Notes under the pieces: model-generated | What the model saw: the letters and a program-made list of their open reading frames with translations, nothing else | Told to the model about the DNA's origin: nothing | Databases searched by the model: none | Translations under genes and position numbers: made by a program | In this document: positions 1 through 10,220 of the stretch, piece after piece | How the letters are laid out: every line of letters begins with the position of its first letter | Numbering within the stretch: position 1 is the stretch's first letter | Assembly: GCA_023488685.1 (NCBI GenBank) | Contig: JAMDDR010000016.1 | Span: 1 to 36,692, forward strand | Origin: Chloroflexota bacterium | GTDB taxonomy: Bacteria > Chloroflexota > Anaerolineae > J036 > Brachytrichaceae | Direction: 5' to 3' | Length of the DNA: 36,692 nucleotides

Positions 1-1173
1 CCCTGGCGGCATCACCCCGGTGAAATACGACTTGTTATCGTCAAGCTCAGCGGCGCTTACTTTTTTGTTCTGTATGCGGCGCACCTCGGCGATCGAGATA
101 TCCACCACACGGTCGACGGTGTCGGGATTCGTCCCAGCATAGACGTACCATGCTCCAGGTCCGGGTCCGCCGTCGAAACGGCTGCCGATGTAATAGACTA
201 AACCCTCTTCTTTGCGCACGCTCTCGCCCAGGCGCCCATACATGCCGAACTGACCGAGGATGCTGTTCATGAGTGCGCAATCCATCCAATCGGGGTCGGT
301 GCGCGCCGGGCCCGGATGACCCCACATCAGGTTGGTCTGGCTTTTGCCAGGCATACTCACGTGTTTGTGTGATCGCTCCGAGATATTGGATACGGGCGCC
401 ATCTCGCTCCGCTGGGGGCGGGTGGCCTGCCAATCGCCGAAGGCCGCCTGAACACGTTCGCCGGCCTCATGTGCGCTGATCGCGCCAACCACCGACATCA
501 CCATCCCAGCCGGAGCGTAGTGAATGTGATGAAAATTCACCACGTCATCGCGTGTGATGGCGCGGGCCGTGTTTGGATAACCGTCAGCCGAATAGTGGTA
601 CGGATGATTATCCGGGTAGCACAGCTCGCTGAATGCCAGGGCGGTCATGGCGCGGGTGCTGTTGGCGCGTTCCTCAAGACTGGTGAGCCATTCGCCGCGC
701 TCCTTTTCCACCTCTTCGGGCGGAAAAGTGGGGTAGCGGATGACGTCGCTCAGCATGTCGAGCATGGTGGGCAAATCCTCCACCAAGCTCTTGATGTAAA
801 AGCCGGTGCTGTGCATGCCCGCCGACACATCCAGGTTGGCGCCGATGGATTCGGTCTGCTCGAAAATCTGCTCGTAGCTGAAACGCCGTGTACCGCGCAT
901 GAGGCAATCGGCGGTAAAGCCGGCCAGCCCGGCCTGGGCTGGCGTTTCGTCGCGTGCGCCGGCAACCAGGTAGCCGCTGACAACGACGGCAGGGCTGGCG
1001 AAGTTTTCGTACGCCAGCATGCGGATGCCGTTATCCAACTCGAACTGCGCGATGTTGGACGAACAAGGCAGTGACAATTTTGGATTTTGGATTTTGGATT
1101 TGCGATTTGACGGCAGGCGTCGAGCAGCATTTGACGTCTGACGTTTGCTGGTCTGTGTCTTGGTCTCTGGCAT
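1..1173 (-). CDS. M16 family peptidase-like protein, zinc motif absent (partial, 3' end off window)
   Basis: I translated this frame by hand; it stays open to the window edge, so 391 codons are visible and the C-terminus is missing. The M16 fold begins near residue 42 (IAQFELDNGIRMLAYENF). Where an active M16 peptidase carries HxxEH, this protein has AGFTADCLMRG, so it should not bind catalytic zinc. A second M16 domain follows, with the SRFDGGPGPGAWYVYAG stretch near the edge. Active and inactive M16 subunits are often encoded side by side and form a heterodimer; the gene 18 bases upstream supplies the active partner. Residues 1-41 are low complexity and partly encoded by a heptamer repeat. 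The ATG at 1173 is the first start after the upstream stop. No signal peptide is seen, so a cytoplasmic location is likely. Confidence 0.85.
   Translation of the reverse strand, partial: MPETKTQTSKRQTSNAARRLPSNRKSKIQNPKLSLPCSSNIAQFELDNGIRMLAYENFASPAVVVSGYLVAGARDETPAQAGLAGFTADCLMRGTRRFSYEQIFEQTESIGANLDVSAGMHSTGFYIKSLVEDLPTMLDMLSDVIRYPTFPPEEVEKERGEWLTSLEERANSTRAMTALAFSELCYPDNHPYHYSADGYPNTARAITRDDVVNFHHIHYAPAGMVMSVVGAISAHEAGERVQAAFGDWQATRPQRSEMAPVSNISERSHKHVSMPGKSQTNLMWGHPGPARTDPDWMDCALMNSILGQFGMYGRLGESVRKEEGLVYYIGSRFDGGPGPGAWYVYAGTNPDTVDRVVDISIAEVRRIQNKKVSAAELDDNKSYFTGVMPPG
1077..1111. repeat. Heptanucleotide tandem repeat inside the M16-like gene
   Basis: Five consecutive 7-base units starting ATTT are seen on the plus strand: three copies of ATTTTGG, then ATTTGCG and ATTTGAC. 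The tract lies in frame in the N-terminal linker of the minus-strand gene and encodes RKSKIQNPKL-type residues. A shorter version (ATTTTTG, ATTTCGG) lies at 2543-2556 in the neighbouring M16 gene. Confidence 0.8.
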
Positions 1174-1191
1174 GACTTTGTTCAATTCGGC

Positions 1192-2625
1192 TTAGCTACC
1201 TTGCGCCCGGTAGTGCCCGATGGTGACGTTGTCGTGGGTAAGGTATTTCTCTGCCACCTGCTTCACGTCGTCGACAGTGACGGCGCATAGGTTGGCCAGG
1301 TAATTCGCGAACCACGAATAATCGGCAAACACTTCACAGAAGCCCATCCAGAGCGCCTGGCTGGTCACGCTCTCACTCCCGAATGCAAACTGGGCTTTGG
1401 TTTGTTTGATGGCCTTGTCCAATTCCGTCTGGGTGACGGACTCGTTCTTCACCCGCTCCAACTCTGCCCACAGTGTTTGTTCCACATTGTGAATGTCCTG
1501 GCCGGGCTGAACGGTGGCAAAAAACGAATACAGGTAAGGATCCATCGTCGGTGTGACGCCGGCGCTGATGTCGGCGGCCAGCCCTGTGTCCACCAGCGCT
1601 TTGCTCAGGCGGCTGCTGCGGTTGCTGGTGCCGCCGCCCAGGAAAGAGAGTCCACTCGCCCCGCTGAGCACCGAGTCCAATGCAACGAGTGGGAAGAAAT
1701 CTTCGTGCGGTTGCGCCATGGCCCGAAGGCGCCCATTGCCGTTTGCGGGGTCGCGTCGTATGGTGGGTGGCGCATGAAACGCCATCAGCAAATAATCGGT
1801 GCTGCCTTCGCCCTTTACTGTGACACGCCGTTCGCCGCACTGAAGTGGCTCTTGCGCCGAAACAGTGGGGATGGCAGACGCCGGCTTGAGCTTGCCGAAA
1901 ACCTTGCTGAGTTTGGCCAGCATCTCGGAGGTATCGAAATCACCCGCGATTGATGCGATGGCGTTGTTTGGCGCATAGTACCTGCGGTAGTGGGTATACA
2001 AATCCTCGCGCGTCATGGTGGCGAGGTCGCTCATATGGCCGATCACTTCGTGGCCGTAGGGATGCACTTTGAACGCCGCCGCTTGCACCTCTTCCACCAG
2101 GCGGAAAACCGGGTTGTTCTCGGACCCCTGTCGCTCGTTGATGATGACGGTGCGTTCGCTATGTACCTCTGTGGGGTCGATCAGCGAGTTGACCATGCGG
2201 TCGGCCTCGATGCGTAGCGCCAGGTCGATCTTGTCAGATGGCATGGTCTCATAGTAGGTGGTCCAATCCATCCAGGTCATGCCGTTGCGCACACCGCCTG
2301 CGCGGCTGACCAGGCGATCGAGTTCGCTCTCACTGTACGAGGGTGTGCCCTTGAACAGCATATGCTCGACCCAGTGCGAAATGCCGGTGATGCCCAGGTG
2401 CTCGTTGCGTGATCCAACGCAGTACCATACCCAGAAGGAGGTCACGGGCACGGCGTGCATCTCCTTCAGCATCAGCGTCATGCCATTCGGCAGCACCGCC
2501 TTGGTGATGTTGTCATGGCGGGCCAGCACCCGCGGTCTCTGAATTTTTGATTTCGGATGACCAGTCGTTTGTTTGGTTTGTTTGGATTTGAGCGGAGCCG
2601 GCCGCTGGGCTGGCGTTTTTGGCAT
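1192..2625 (-). CDS. M16 family zinc metallopeptidase (processing-peptidase-like)
   Basis: This 477-residue protein has the inverted zinc motif HxxEH as HWVEH at residues 84-88. The third zinc ligand is probably Glu164 in RTVIINE, at the 74-76 residue spacing known for the family. It has the usual two-domain M16 layout, with RYYAPNNAIASIAGDF near the middle and a second domain from about residue 240. It should cleave peptides, probably together with the zinc-less partner encoded just downstream. No signal peptide is visible; the first 35 residues are a lysine-, proline- and glutamine-rich linker that includes PKSKIQ, encoded by a short heptamer repeat also found in the partner. It starts 13 bases after ugd and is probably co-transcribed with it. 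Confidence 0.9.
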   Translation of the reverse strand: MPKTPAQRPAPLKSKQTKQTTGHPKSKIQRPRVLARHDNITKAVLPNGMTLMLKEMHAVPVTSFWVWYCVGSRNEHLGITGISHWVEHMLFKGTPSYSESELDRLVSRAGGVRNGMTWMDWTTYYETMPSDKIDLALRIEADRMVNSLIDPTEVHSERTVIINERQGSENNPVFRLVEEVQAAAFKVHPYGHEVIGHMSDLATMTREDLYTHYRRYYAPNNAIASIAGDFDTSEMLAKLSKVFGKLKPASAIPTVSAQEPLQCGERRVTVKGEGSTDYLLMAFHAPPTIRRDPANGNGRLRAMAQPHEDFFPLVALDSVLSGASGLSFLGGGTSNRSSRLSKALVDTGLAADISAGVTPTMDPYLYSFFATVQPGQDIHNVEQTLWAELERVKNESVTQTELDKAIKQTKAQFAFGSESVTSQALWMGFCEVFADYSWFANYLANLCAVTVDDVKQVAEKYLTHDNVTIGHYRAQGS

Positions 2626-2638
2626 GTTTTATAACCTT

Positions 2639-4044
<1,406 letters not shown>

Positions 4045-4048
<4 letters not shown>

Positions 4049-5115
4049 ATCAACCCCCATTTCCATACCACTTCTGCATTGAGAATACTGCCGCCGGCGG
4101 CACCGCGGATGGTGTTGTGCGCCAGTGTAATGAATTTCACCCCGCAATCTCCGAACAGCGGCTCCGCGCGCACCCGCCCGACGACCGTGCTCATGCCTTT
4201 GCCTGTCATGCGGTCGCGGCGCGGCTGTGGACGGTCCGCTTCGCAACGCACCACAATGGGTTGCTCGGGCGCCATCGGTAGATCGCCCACCTCCGGGCAA
4301 CGGTAATCGCTGAATACGCGCACCACATCCTCCGGCTTTGCCGGCGATGCCAGTTCGACCGACATCGTCACGATGTGGCCATCGATCACCGCCACGCGGT
4401 TACAGTGCGCGCTCAGGGCGATGGGTGCATCTGTGATGCTGTCCTCGTGCAACACGCCGAGCAACTTGCGCGCCTCTGCCTCCATCTTATCCTCTTCGCC
4501 CTTGATGAACGGCAACACGTTATCGGTGATGTCGAGCGATGATACACCAGGATATCCCGCGCCACTTTGGGCTTGCATGGAGACGGCGAATACACGCTTG
4601 ATGCCAAACTGGTCGTACAGCGGGCGTAGTGACATTGCTGGTCCGCTCACCGTGCAGTTGGTATTGCAAATGATCCCGCCACACCAGCCGCGCATATGCC
4701 GCTGCTGCCGTATCAACTGTAAATGAGTCGAATTCACCTCTGGGATGACCAGCGGCACATCCTTCGCCATGCGGTAGAACGAGGCGTTGGAGAAGACCAG
4801 CACGCCGGCCTGGGCAAACGCCGGCTCGGCGCTCTGGGCGACGTCATTCGGCAACGCGCTGAACGCAAGCGTCACGTCTGCGCGTGTGCCGGTGATGCTG
4901 GCCTGGGTGGGCAGCAGCACCATGTCACGCACAGAGGCGGGCACGTCGCCCTCAATGACCCAATGCACCGCGTCGACGTAGCGTTTGCCCTCACTGCGAT
5001 CCGAGGCTGTCAATGCGGTGATCTCGAAGACCGGATGATTCTGCAGGAGTTGGATGAAGCGCTGCCCAACGGCTCCAGTCGCACCGAGAACAGCCACAGG
5101 GATCTTGTTTGCCAT
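4045..5115 (-). CDS. asd: Aspartate-semialdehyde dehydrogenase
   Basis: This 356-residue protein would reduce aspartyl phosphate to aspartate semialdehyde with NADPH, at the branch point to lysine/diaminopimelate, threonine and methionine. The nucleotide-binding [10 protein letters not shown] is at residues 11-20. The active-site cysteine is Cys154 in CNTNCTVSG. The segments [18 protein letters not shown] and [18 protein letters not shown] are typical of the archaeal/fungal-type branch of the family rather than the E. coli type, and the length fits that branch. The stop overlaps the ugd start by four bases. It lies 46 bases downstream of the ComEA-like gene on the same strand. The role in peptidoglycan precursor supply suits the envelope theme of the window, but the linkage to ugd may be accidental. 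Confidence 0.93.
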
Positions 5116-5161
5116 TTGGGAGTTGATGATACCTCATGCATTGACCGTTCGGTGTCGGCAG

Positions 5162-5536
5162 CTACTCCACCACGATGAGATCCTTGATGGCCTCAAACGT
5201 CGCGTTGCCAATGCCGGGGACGTTCTTGATATCGCCAGTCGACTGAAACAGGCCATGCTGCTGGCGGTATGTGATGATGCGGCGCGCAAGGGTCGGGCCG
5301 ATGCGCGGCAGTTGTGCTAGCGTCGTTTCGTCGGCGGTGTTGATGTTGATCCTGGCAGTGGCTGTTCTCGTGGGCGTCGTCGTGGTGACGGGCGTGATGA
5401 CGGGCGTGGTAACGGGCGCTTGTATGTGTGCGGTTGCCGAGGCGATTGGCGTTTCGAGGATAATAGACTCGGGTTCGCCCGCGCATGCCGAAAGCGCCAG
5501 CAAGAGCCACATAACATACCTGAAGCGAGGGATCAT
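5162..5536 (-). CDS. ComEA-like helix-hairpin-helix DNA-binding lipoprotein
   Basis: This 124-residue protein starts with a hydrophobic signal (MWLLLALSAC) ending in a lipobox, LSAC, so it is probably a membrane-anchored lipoprotein with the cysteine at residue 18. A threonine- and proline-rich linker with TPV repeats follows. Residues 63-124 form a ComEA-type double helix-hairpin-helix (ININTADETTLAQLPRIG, then KNVPGIGNATFEAIKDL). Known ComEA proteins bind double-stranded DNA at the cell surface during uptake for transformation. No other competence gene is in the window, so that role here is inferred from the domain alone. The start is uncertain: ATG 5536 has no Shine-Dalgarno, whereas the internal ATG of MWLLLALSAC is preceded by AGGT. 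Confidence 0.85.
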   Translation of the reverse strand: MIPRFRYVMWLLLALSACAGEPESIILETPIASATAHIQAPVTTPVITPVTTTTPTRTATARININTADETTLAQLPRIGPTLARRIITYRQQHGLFQSTGDIKNVPGIGNATFEAIKDLIVVE

Positions 5537-5565
5537 TTGTTGTTAAAATTATACGAAGATATAAG
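5537..5565 (+). promoter_or_regulatory. Candidate sigma70-type promoter for the polysaccharide cluster
   Basis: TTGTTG (5537-5542) and TATAAG (5560-5565) are separated by exactly 17 bases, placing transcription start near 5572, about 36 bases before the first cluster gene. The -35 box matches consensus weakly (3 of 6) and the -10 box well (5 of 6). The short region is AT-rich and divergent; a TATAAT on the minus strand (5553-5548) could serve the ComEA-like gene with almost no leader. Confidence 0.4.
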
Positions 5566-5607
5566 CAATATGCACACGAACGAATCCAGATAACGGAGCA
5601 TCTGATC

Positions 5608-6573
5608 GTGAATCCCTCGACTGACTCGGCCGCATCATCTTCCTATGATCAGTATTACTACCAGCATTGCTGTGGCATGCCTTATACGCGAACCGAGGCA
5701 TGGCTCCGTTTTTTTGGCAATATCGCTGATCGCATTAAACAGGATATTGGGCCGGCCTCTGTTTTAGATGCTGGCTGTGCAAAGGGGTTTCTGGTCGAGA
5801 CATTGCGCGACCGTGGGATCGAAGCTTATGGCGTGGATGTTTCGGCATTTGCCATCCAGGAGGTCCGGCCGGATATCAAGCCTTTCTGCTGGGTGGCCTC
5901 AGTGCTCGATCCTTTTCCCCGTGCCTATGACCTGATCGTGTGTATCGAGGTGCTGGAGCATCTGACGCCGCTGGAATGCGAACAAGTGGTGCGGAACTTC
6001 TGCCGGGCCAGCGATGATATTTTGTTTAGCTCTACACCAGACGATTACCGCGAAGCAACACACATCAACGTGCGTCCGCCAGAGTACTGGGCGGGCTTGT
6101 TTGCCAGGCAGGGGTTTTTTCGTGACATCGATTTCGACGCAACGTTCGTCACAGCATGGGCGATGCGTTTCCGCCGTGCGATGGGTCCTGCATACCGGGC
6201 CGTAGAAGCCTATGAACGGCGCTTGTGGTCGTTGAACAAAGAGTGCGCTGCTGTACGCAGTTTTGCCCAGGAGACACGCACACAGCTCGGCGAGCATGAG
6301 CAGGTAATTGCCCAACTCCAGGCCCAGAACGCTGCTTTGCAGGAGGGTGTTGGCTTGACACCTGATGCGATTCAATGCTGCCTGGCATTGCAGGCAGAGC
6401 GGGAAGCACGCTCACAATTGACGGTGACTCTCAATGAAGTATTGTCCAGCCCAGGCTGGCGATTTGTCGTGCGCGCCGGCCAGATTCGCCAGCAGCTTTT
6501 CCCTGCCGGGAGCCGGCGTGAACGCTGGTGGCTGAAACTGACGGCTGTACTTGGACGCTGGTTAAGGATCTAA
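5608..6573 (+). CDS. SAM-dependent methyltransferase with C-terminal coiled coil
   Basis: This 321-residue protein opens the polysaccharide cluster. Residues 45-150 form a class I methyltransferase: motif I is SVLDAGCAKGFLVETL, followed by AYGVDVS and the post-motif CIEVLEHLTP. Residues 205-265 (RRLWSLNKECAAVRSF through AQLQAQNAALQE) are predicted by eye as coiled coil. The tail LSSPGWRFVVRAGQIRQQLF resembles the SxxWR-type basic tails often seen on glycosyltransferases. It probably methylates a sugar or the chain end. By analogy with WbdD in E. coli O9a, where a methyltransferase with a coiled coil caps the chain for recognition by Wzt, this gene with its wzt neighbour could be a terminator, but no kinase domain is present. 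The GTG start has GGAG about 10 bases upstream. Confidence 0.85.
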   Translation: MNPSTDSAASSSYDQYYYQHCCGMPYTRTEAWLRFFGNIADRIKQDIGPASVLDAGCAKGFLVETLRDRGIEAYGVDVSAFAIQEVRPDIKPFCWVASVLDPFPRAYDLIVCIEVLEHLTPLECEQVVRNFCRASDDILFSSTPDDYREATHINVRPPEYWAGLFARQGFFRDIDFDATFVTAWAMRFRRAMGPAYRAVEAYERRLWSLNKECAAVRSFAQETRTQLGEHEQVIAQLQAQNAALQEGVGLTPDAIQCCLALQAEREARSQLTVTLNEVLSSPGWRFVVRAGQIRQQLFPAGSRRERWWLKLTAVLGRWLRI

Positions 6574-6581
6574 GGAACTGC

Positions 6582-7472
6582 ATGAACATTCTTTTGGTTG
6601 GCGCGAATGGACAATTGGGGTCGGATTTGTGGACAGTGCTTAAGCGACACAACGTCATTGCCGCTATTCAGCCGGGCACACCAGCGGGTGAGTTGTCTCC
6701 CGTGATCGATTTGGATATTTCTAACAGAGACGACGTGCGCGCCGCCGTGACTCAATACAGGCCCGACGTTATCATTAACACGGCTGCTTTTCACCGCGTA
6801 GATGATATAGAGCGCGATGCGTCGATCGCATTGCAGGTGAACGCGCTGGCGGCGCAACAGATGGCGCTCGTCTGCCGTGAGGCGGATGTGGCATTGATGT
6901 ACATCAGCACAGATTACGTCTTCGACGGCGCCAGGCGTGAGCCTTACGTTGAGACGGACTTACCTAATCCGATCAGCGCCTATGGGGCGACCAAGTTGGC
7001 GGGCGAGTTGCTTATCCGCTCGGCCTGGCACAAACACTACATCATCCGGCCGTGTGGATTGTATGGTGTAGCTGGCGCCATGGGCAAGGGCGGTAACTTC
7101 GTCAACACCATGCTGCGCCTGGCTCGCGAGGGCAAGCCCATTCGTGTCGTCAACGACCAGGTTTGCACGCCGACCTTCACAGAGGATTTGGCGGCGCAGA
7201 TCGCGCGGCTGATCGAAACGCGCCAATATGGGACCTATCATGCCACCAGCGACGGTGCATGCACATGGTATGAATTTACCTGCGAGATCTTCCGGTTGGC
7301 AGGGTTGGCGCCCGAGGTGACGCCGGTGACGAGCGAGGATTTGGGGTTGCCGGCACGGCGGCCGGCGTATTCTGTCTTGAAGAACCAGGCGCTGCAGAAT
7401 CTGGGTATTGACTGTATGCGTGATTGGCATGAAGCATTGGCGGCGTATGTTACCAAGACCTTACAACATTAA
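6582..7472 (+). CDS. rfbD: dTDP-4-dehydrorhamnose reductase family (RmlD-like)
   Basis: This 296-residue short-chain dehydrogenase would reduce dTDP-4-dehydrorhamnose to dTDP-L-rhamnose with NAD(P)H, the last step of the rhamnose pathway. GANGQLG (residues 7-13) is the family's Rossmann signature. The catalytic pair is Tyr134 and Lys138 in YGATK, preceded by MYISTDYVFDG. The segment NDQVCTPTFTEDLA is also characteristic. I chose ATG 6582 over an in-frame upstream start because the conserved N-terminus MNILLVGANGQLG begins there, 8 bases after the preceding stop and behind TAAGGA. The partner genes rfbA, rfbB and rfbC are not in the window, so the rest of the pathway must be encoded elsewhere. 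A related NDP-sugar reductase cannot be excluded. Confidence 0.88.
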   Translation: MNILLVGANGQLGSDLWTVLKRHNVIAAIQPGTPAGELSPVIDLDISNRDDVRAAVTQYRPDVIINTAAFHRVDDIERDASIALQVNALAAQQMALVCREADVALMYISTDYVFDGARREPYVETDLPNPISAYGATKLAGELLIRSAWHKHYIIRPCGLYGVAGAMGKGGNFVNTMLRLAREGKPIRVVNDQVCTPTFTEDLAAQIARLIETRQYGTYHATSDGACTWYEFTCEIFRLAGLAPEVTPVTSEDLGLPARRPAYSVLKNQALQNLGIDCMRDWHEALAAYVTKTLQH

Positions 7473-7515
7473 GTTTTGCCGTCATAGGACTGTGGCAAAC
7501 CAAAAGTCGTAATCG

Positions 7516-8793
7516 ATGACTACTGCAATTCAATTTTCGCACGTTTCAAAGTTCTTCCGCCTGGATCGCGATAAACCGCGCGCATTCCAGGAGCTGTTTA
7601 TCTCTTTCGTCCGGCGTCGGAAAATAAAACGGGCTCAGGAATTTTGGGCGCTCAAAGACGTGAGCTTCAACGTGGAACGAGGGGAAACGGTCGGGCTCAT
7701 CGGTTCGAATGGCTCTGGTAAAAGTACTTCCCTGAAGTTGATTACCCGGATCATATCGCCTACGGCGGGTACTGTTTCCGTGAACGGACGTGTAACGGCC
7801 CTGTTGGAGCTCGGAGCTGGATTTCACCCGGAACTGAGTGGCCGCGATAACATCTTTTTGAACGGCACGGTCATGGGACTCTCGCGAAAAGAGATCGAGT
7901 ACAAGGCCGATTCCATCATCGAGTTTGCGGAACTGCAGGACTTTATCGACGTGCCGGTCAAGAATTACTCCAGCGGCATGTATGCGCGATTAGGGTTTTC
8001 GGTATCCGTGCATCTGGACCCTGACATTTTGCTGGTCGATGAGGTGCTTTCGGTCGGCGATCAGAGCTTTCAGCAGAAGTGCAACGAGCGCATGCTGAAG
8101 CTTCGTCGCAAGGGAGTCACGATTCTATTTGTGTCACACGACTTGGACGCAGTGTGGCGACTGTGTTCTCGCGCCATCTGGCTCGATCATGGCATCGTGG
8201 AGATGGATGATGTGGCACATCGCGTGACCGATGGTTACTATAAACACGTGCTGGAAGAAAGCACCACGCATGAAAGGGTGGAAGCCTGGGCCGAGAATCG
8301 ACTGGGCAGCGGCGAAGCTCACATTACCGATGTTGAATTTTTCGGTGAAGAAATGCGCCCACGCCGCGTCTTTCTTACAAACGAGCCACTGATGGTGCGG
8401 CTACATTACCAGGCTGATCAACATATTGAGACGCCACTTTTTGGGCTGTCGTTCTCTCATGCTGGATCGGGTACGGATCTGGCCGGGCCGAACAATTCTT
8501 TTGCCAATCACCATATCCCATTTATCGAAGGTAAAGGATATGTCGACTATCATCTTGATCGGTTGCCCTTCCTGCCAGGGGATTACCTCATCTCGACAGC
8601 CATCTATGACTGGAATGACACTCATCAGTATGACTATTGGCACCACTGTACACACTTTACGGTAGTGCCGGGTGGTACCCAGGAACGTTATGGACTGTTT
8701 GCATTGGAGGGTACATGGGGGCATTCGGAGAGCACTGATATGACATCCACTTCTTCAGAGTTGCCCCAGCAGTCAACGAGAATTGCGCGATGA
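7516..8793 (+). CDS. wzt: Polysaccharide ABC transporter ATP-binding protein, Wzt type
   Basis: This 425-residue ATPase would power export of a finished, lipid-linked glycan across the inner membrane. Walker A is GSNGSGKST (residues 63-71), the signature is YSSGMYARLG (151-160), Walker B is DILLVDEVLSVGD, and the H-loop is VSHDLD. LELGAGFHPELSGRDN is typical of the O-antigen/teichoic acid export branch. Residues 265-400 match a Wzt C-terminal domain (GSGEAHITDVEFFG through LPFLPGDYLISTAIYDW), a beta-sandwich that in studied systems binds the capped chain end. That domain implies substrate specificity and links this gene to the methyltransferases of the cluster. The membrane partner Wzm is not found in the window, which is unusual. 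The stop overlaps the next start as ATGA. Confidence 0.92.
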   Translation: MTTAIQFSHVSKFFRLDRDKPRAFQELFISFVRRRKIKRAQEFWALKDVSFNVERGETVGLIGSNGSGKSTSLKLITRIISPTAGTVSVNGRVTALLELGAGFHPELSGRDNIFLNGTVMGLSRKEIEYKADSIIEFAELQDFIDVPVKNYSSGMYARLGFSVSVHLDPDILLVDEVLSVGDQSFQQKCNERMLKLRRKGVTILFVSHDLDAVWRLCSRAIWLDHGIVEMDDVAHRVTDGYYKHVLEESTTHERVEAWAENRLGSGEAHITDVEFFGEEMRPRRVFLTNEPLMVRLHYQADQHIETPLFGLSFSHAGSGTDLAGPNNSFANHHIPFIEGKGYVDYHLDRLPFLPGDYLISTAIYDWNDTHQYDYWHHCTHFTVVPGGTQERYGLFALEGTWGHSESTDMTSTSSELPQQSTRIAR

Positions 8794-10220
8794 CTGGCGA
8801 TGAATTGGCAGAGCTGGAGCGTGACAGGCTGCCCCATGTCTTCATCATCAGCCATGATGTCGTCGACACGCGTATGGCCGGTCCGGGTATACGTTATTGG
8901 CAACTGGCATGCGCATTGGCGCCTTTTTGCGCTGTGACATTAGCTGTTCCCGAGCAAAGCCGGCTGCAAAGCAGCGTATTCGCTTTACAACCTTATCGCC
9001 TGGACGATTTCGCAACGATCTGGCACACGGCTGAGACGGCGGACATTCTGGTGCCGTGCGGCGATACACTGCGGCGTTTCCCACAGTTGTGCCAACTCGA
9101 TTGTCCTATTGTGATCGATGGGTACGATCCCTATCCGGTGGAAACGGTCGCTTTAGTAGTGGACAAGTCAACGTCTGAGCAGATCGCACTACAGCAGAAT
9201 TTTATTGAACAGTTGAAGCTGGAGTGCTTGCGCGGCGACTTTTTTGTGTGTGCCAGTGAGAGACAACGGTACTGGTGGCTGGGAATGCTGGCATCACATG
9301 GACGTCTGAATACGTTCACGTATCGCGCTGATCCCACCTTGCGCAACCTGGTTGACGTTGTCCCTTATGGCTGCAATGCTGCTCCGGCGCACAGCAAACA
9401 GGTTATGAAAGGCGTTTTGCCGAACATTCATACCAATGATAAGGTGGTACTGTGGGGTGGTGGCATATGGGAATGGCTTGATCCGCTTACTCTGTTGAGC
9501 GCATTCCAAAAGGTTGTTCAGCAACGTAGCGATGTTAAACTCGTATTTCCGGGTACTCGGCATCCGAATTCTGGCGTCCCAGAGATGCAAATGCGTCAGC
9601 GTGCCATCGAGATGGCACAACAACTGGGTTTGATGGATACCACAGTCCTTTTTGGAGACTGGGTTGCTTATCAGGATTGGCCCAACTACTTGCGAGAAGC
9701 TGATATCGGTGTTTCGCTCCACTTTAACTCGCTTGAGACACAATTGGCCTTCCGCAGCCGTGTTCTGGATTACATCGGTGGTGATTTGCCAATGATTGTG
9801 AGCCGGGGCGATGTGACGAGTGAATTAGTTGAGCGCTACGATTTGGGCCTTGTGGTCGACTGTGGTGATGCCGATGCAGTTGCTGCATCAATAATCGCTT
9901 TGTTGGACCAACCACGAGAGACCTGGCGTGCACAATTTGAGCTTGCCCGTGCAGATCTGGCCTGGGAGCGTGTAACTCGACCACTGGTCGAGTTCTGCCG
10001 CGCACCTCACAAGGCTGCCGATCATATGGCGGATACGGTCGCCTTGCAACCACGATCCGAACTGGGATTAATGACTCAGGTCGATCAATTGACCCACGAA
10101 CGCGAACAACTGCAGCAACAGATTCAACAACTCCAAACACGCGTGGATGGATACGAACGCGGACGGTTCATCCGTTTCATGCGCAACATACAACAACTTC
10201 GAAGGAAGGTGGGCGCTTGA
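8790..10220 (+). CDS. Glycosyltransferase, GT4-like, with C-terminal coiled coil
   Basis: This 476-residue protein has a GT-B layout. The N-terminal domain begins at HVFIISHDVVDTRMAGPGIR. The C-terminal nucleotide-sugar domain runs from KVVLWGGGIWEWLDPLTLL through VKLVFPGTRHPN and TVLFGDWVAYQDWPNYLREA. The usual GT4 E-x7-E region is represented by NSLETQLAFRSRVLDYIGG, so the second acid is displaced. Residues 425-476 are a glutamine-rich coiled coil (LTHEREQLQQQIQQLQTRVD) ending in YERGRFIRFMRNIQQLRRK, another tail type common on surface-glycan enzymes. It likely adds a sugar to the growing chain at the cytoplasmic membrane face; donor and linkage cannot be told. Both ends overlap neighbouring genes, so it belongs to the wzt operon. 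Confidence 0.85.
   Translation: MTGDELAELERDRLPHVFIISHDVVDTRMAGPGIRYWQLACALAPFCAVTLAVPEQSRLQSSVFALQPYRLDDFATIWHTAETADILVPCGDTLRRFPQLCQLDCPIVIDGYDPYPVETVALVVDKSTSEQIALQQNFIEQLKLECLRGDFFVCASERQRYWWLGMLASHGRLNTFTYRADPTLRNLVDVVPYGCNAAPAHSKQVMKGVLPNIHTNDKVVLWGGGIWEWLDPLTLLSAFQKVVQQRSDVKLVFPGTRHPNSGVPEMQMRQRAIEMAQQLGLMDTTVLFGDWVAYQDWPNYLREADIGVSLHFNSLETQLAFRSRVLDYIGGDLPMIVSRGDVTSELVERYDLGLVVDCGDADAVAASIIALLDQPRETWRAQFELARADLAWERVTRPLVEFCRAPHKAADHMADTVALQPRSELGLMTQVDQLTHEREQLQQQIQQLQTRVDGYERGRFIRFMRNIQQLRRKVGA

Noticed and set aside
469..1074. A 201-codon plus-strand frame opposite the M16-like gene.
   Set aside because: The minus strand encodes a good M16 sequence through the same bases; the plus frame is its complement.
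4049..4300. An 84-residue N-terminal extension of UDP-glucose dehydrogenase.
   Set aside because: It is arginine-rich, lies out of frame within asd, and precedes the family's conserved N-terminus at ATG 4048.
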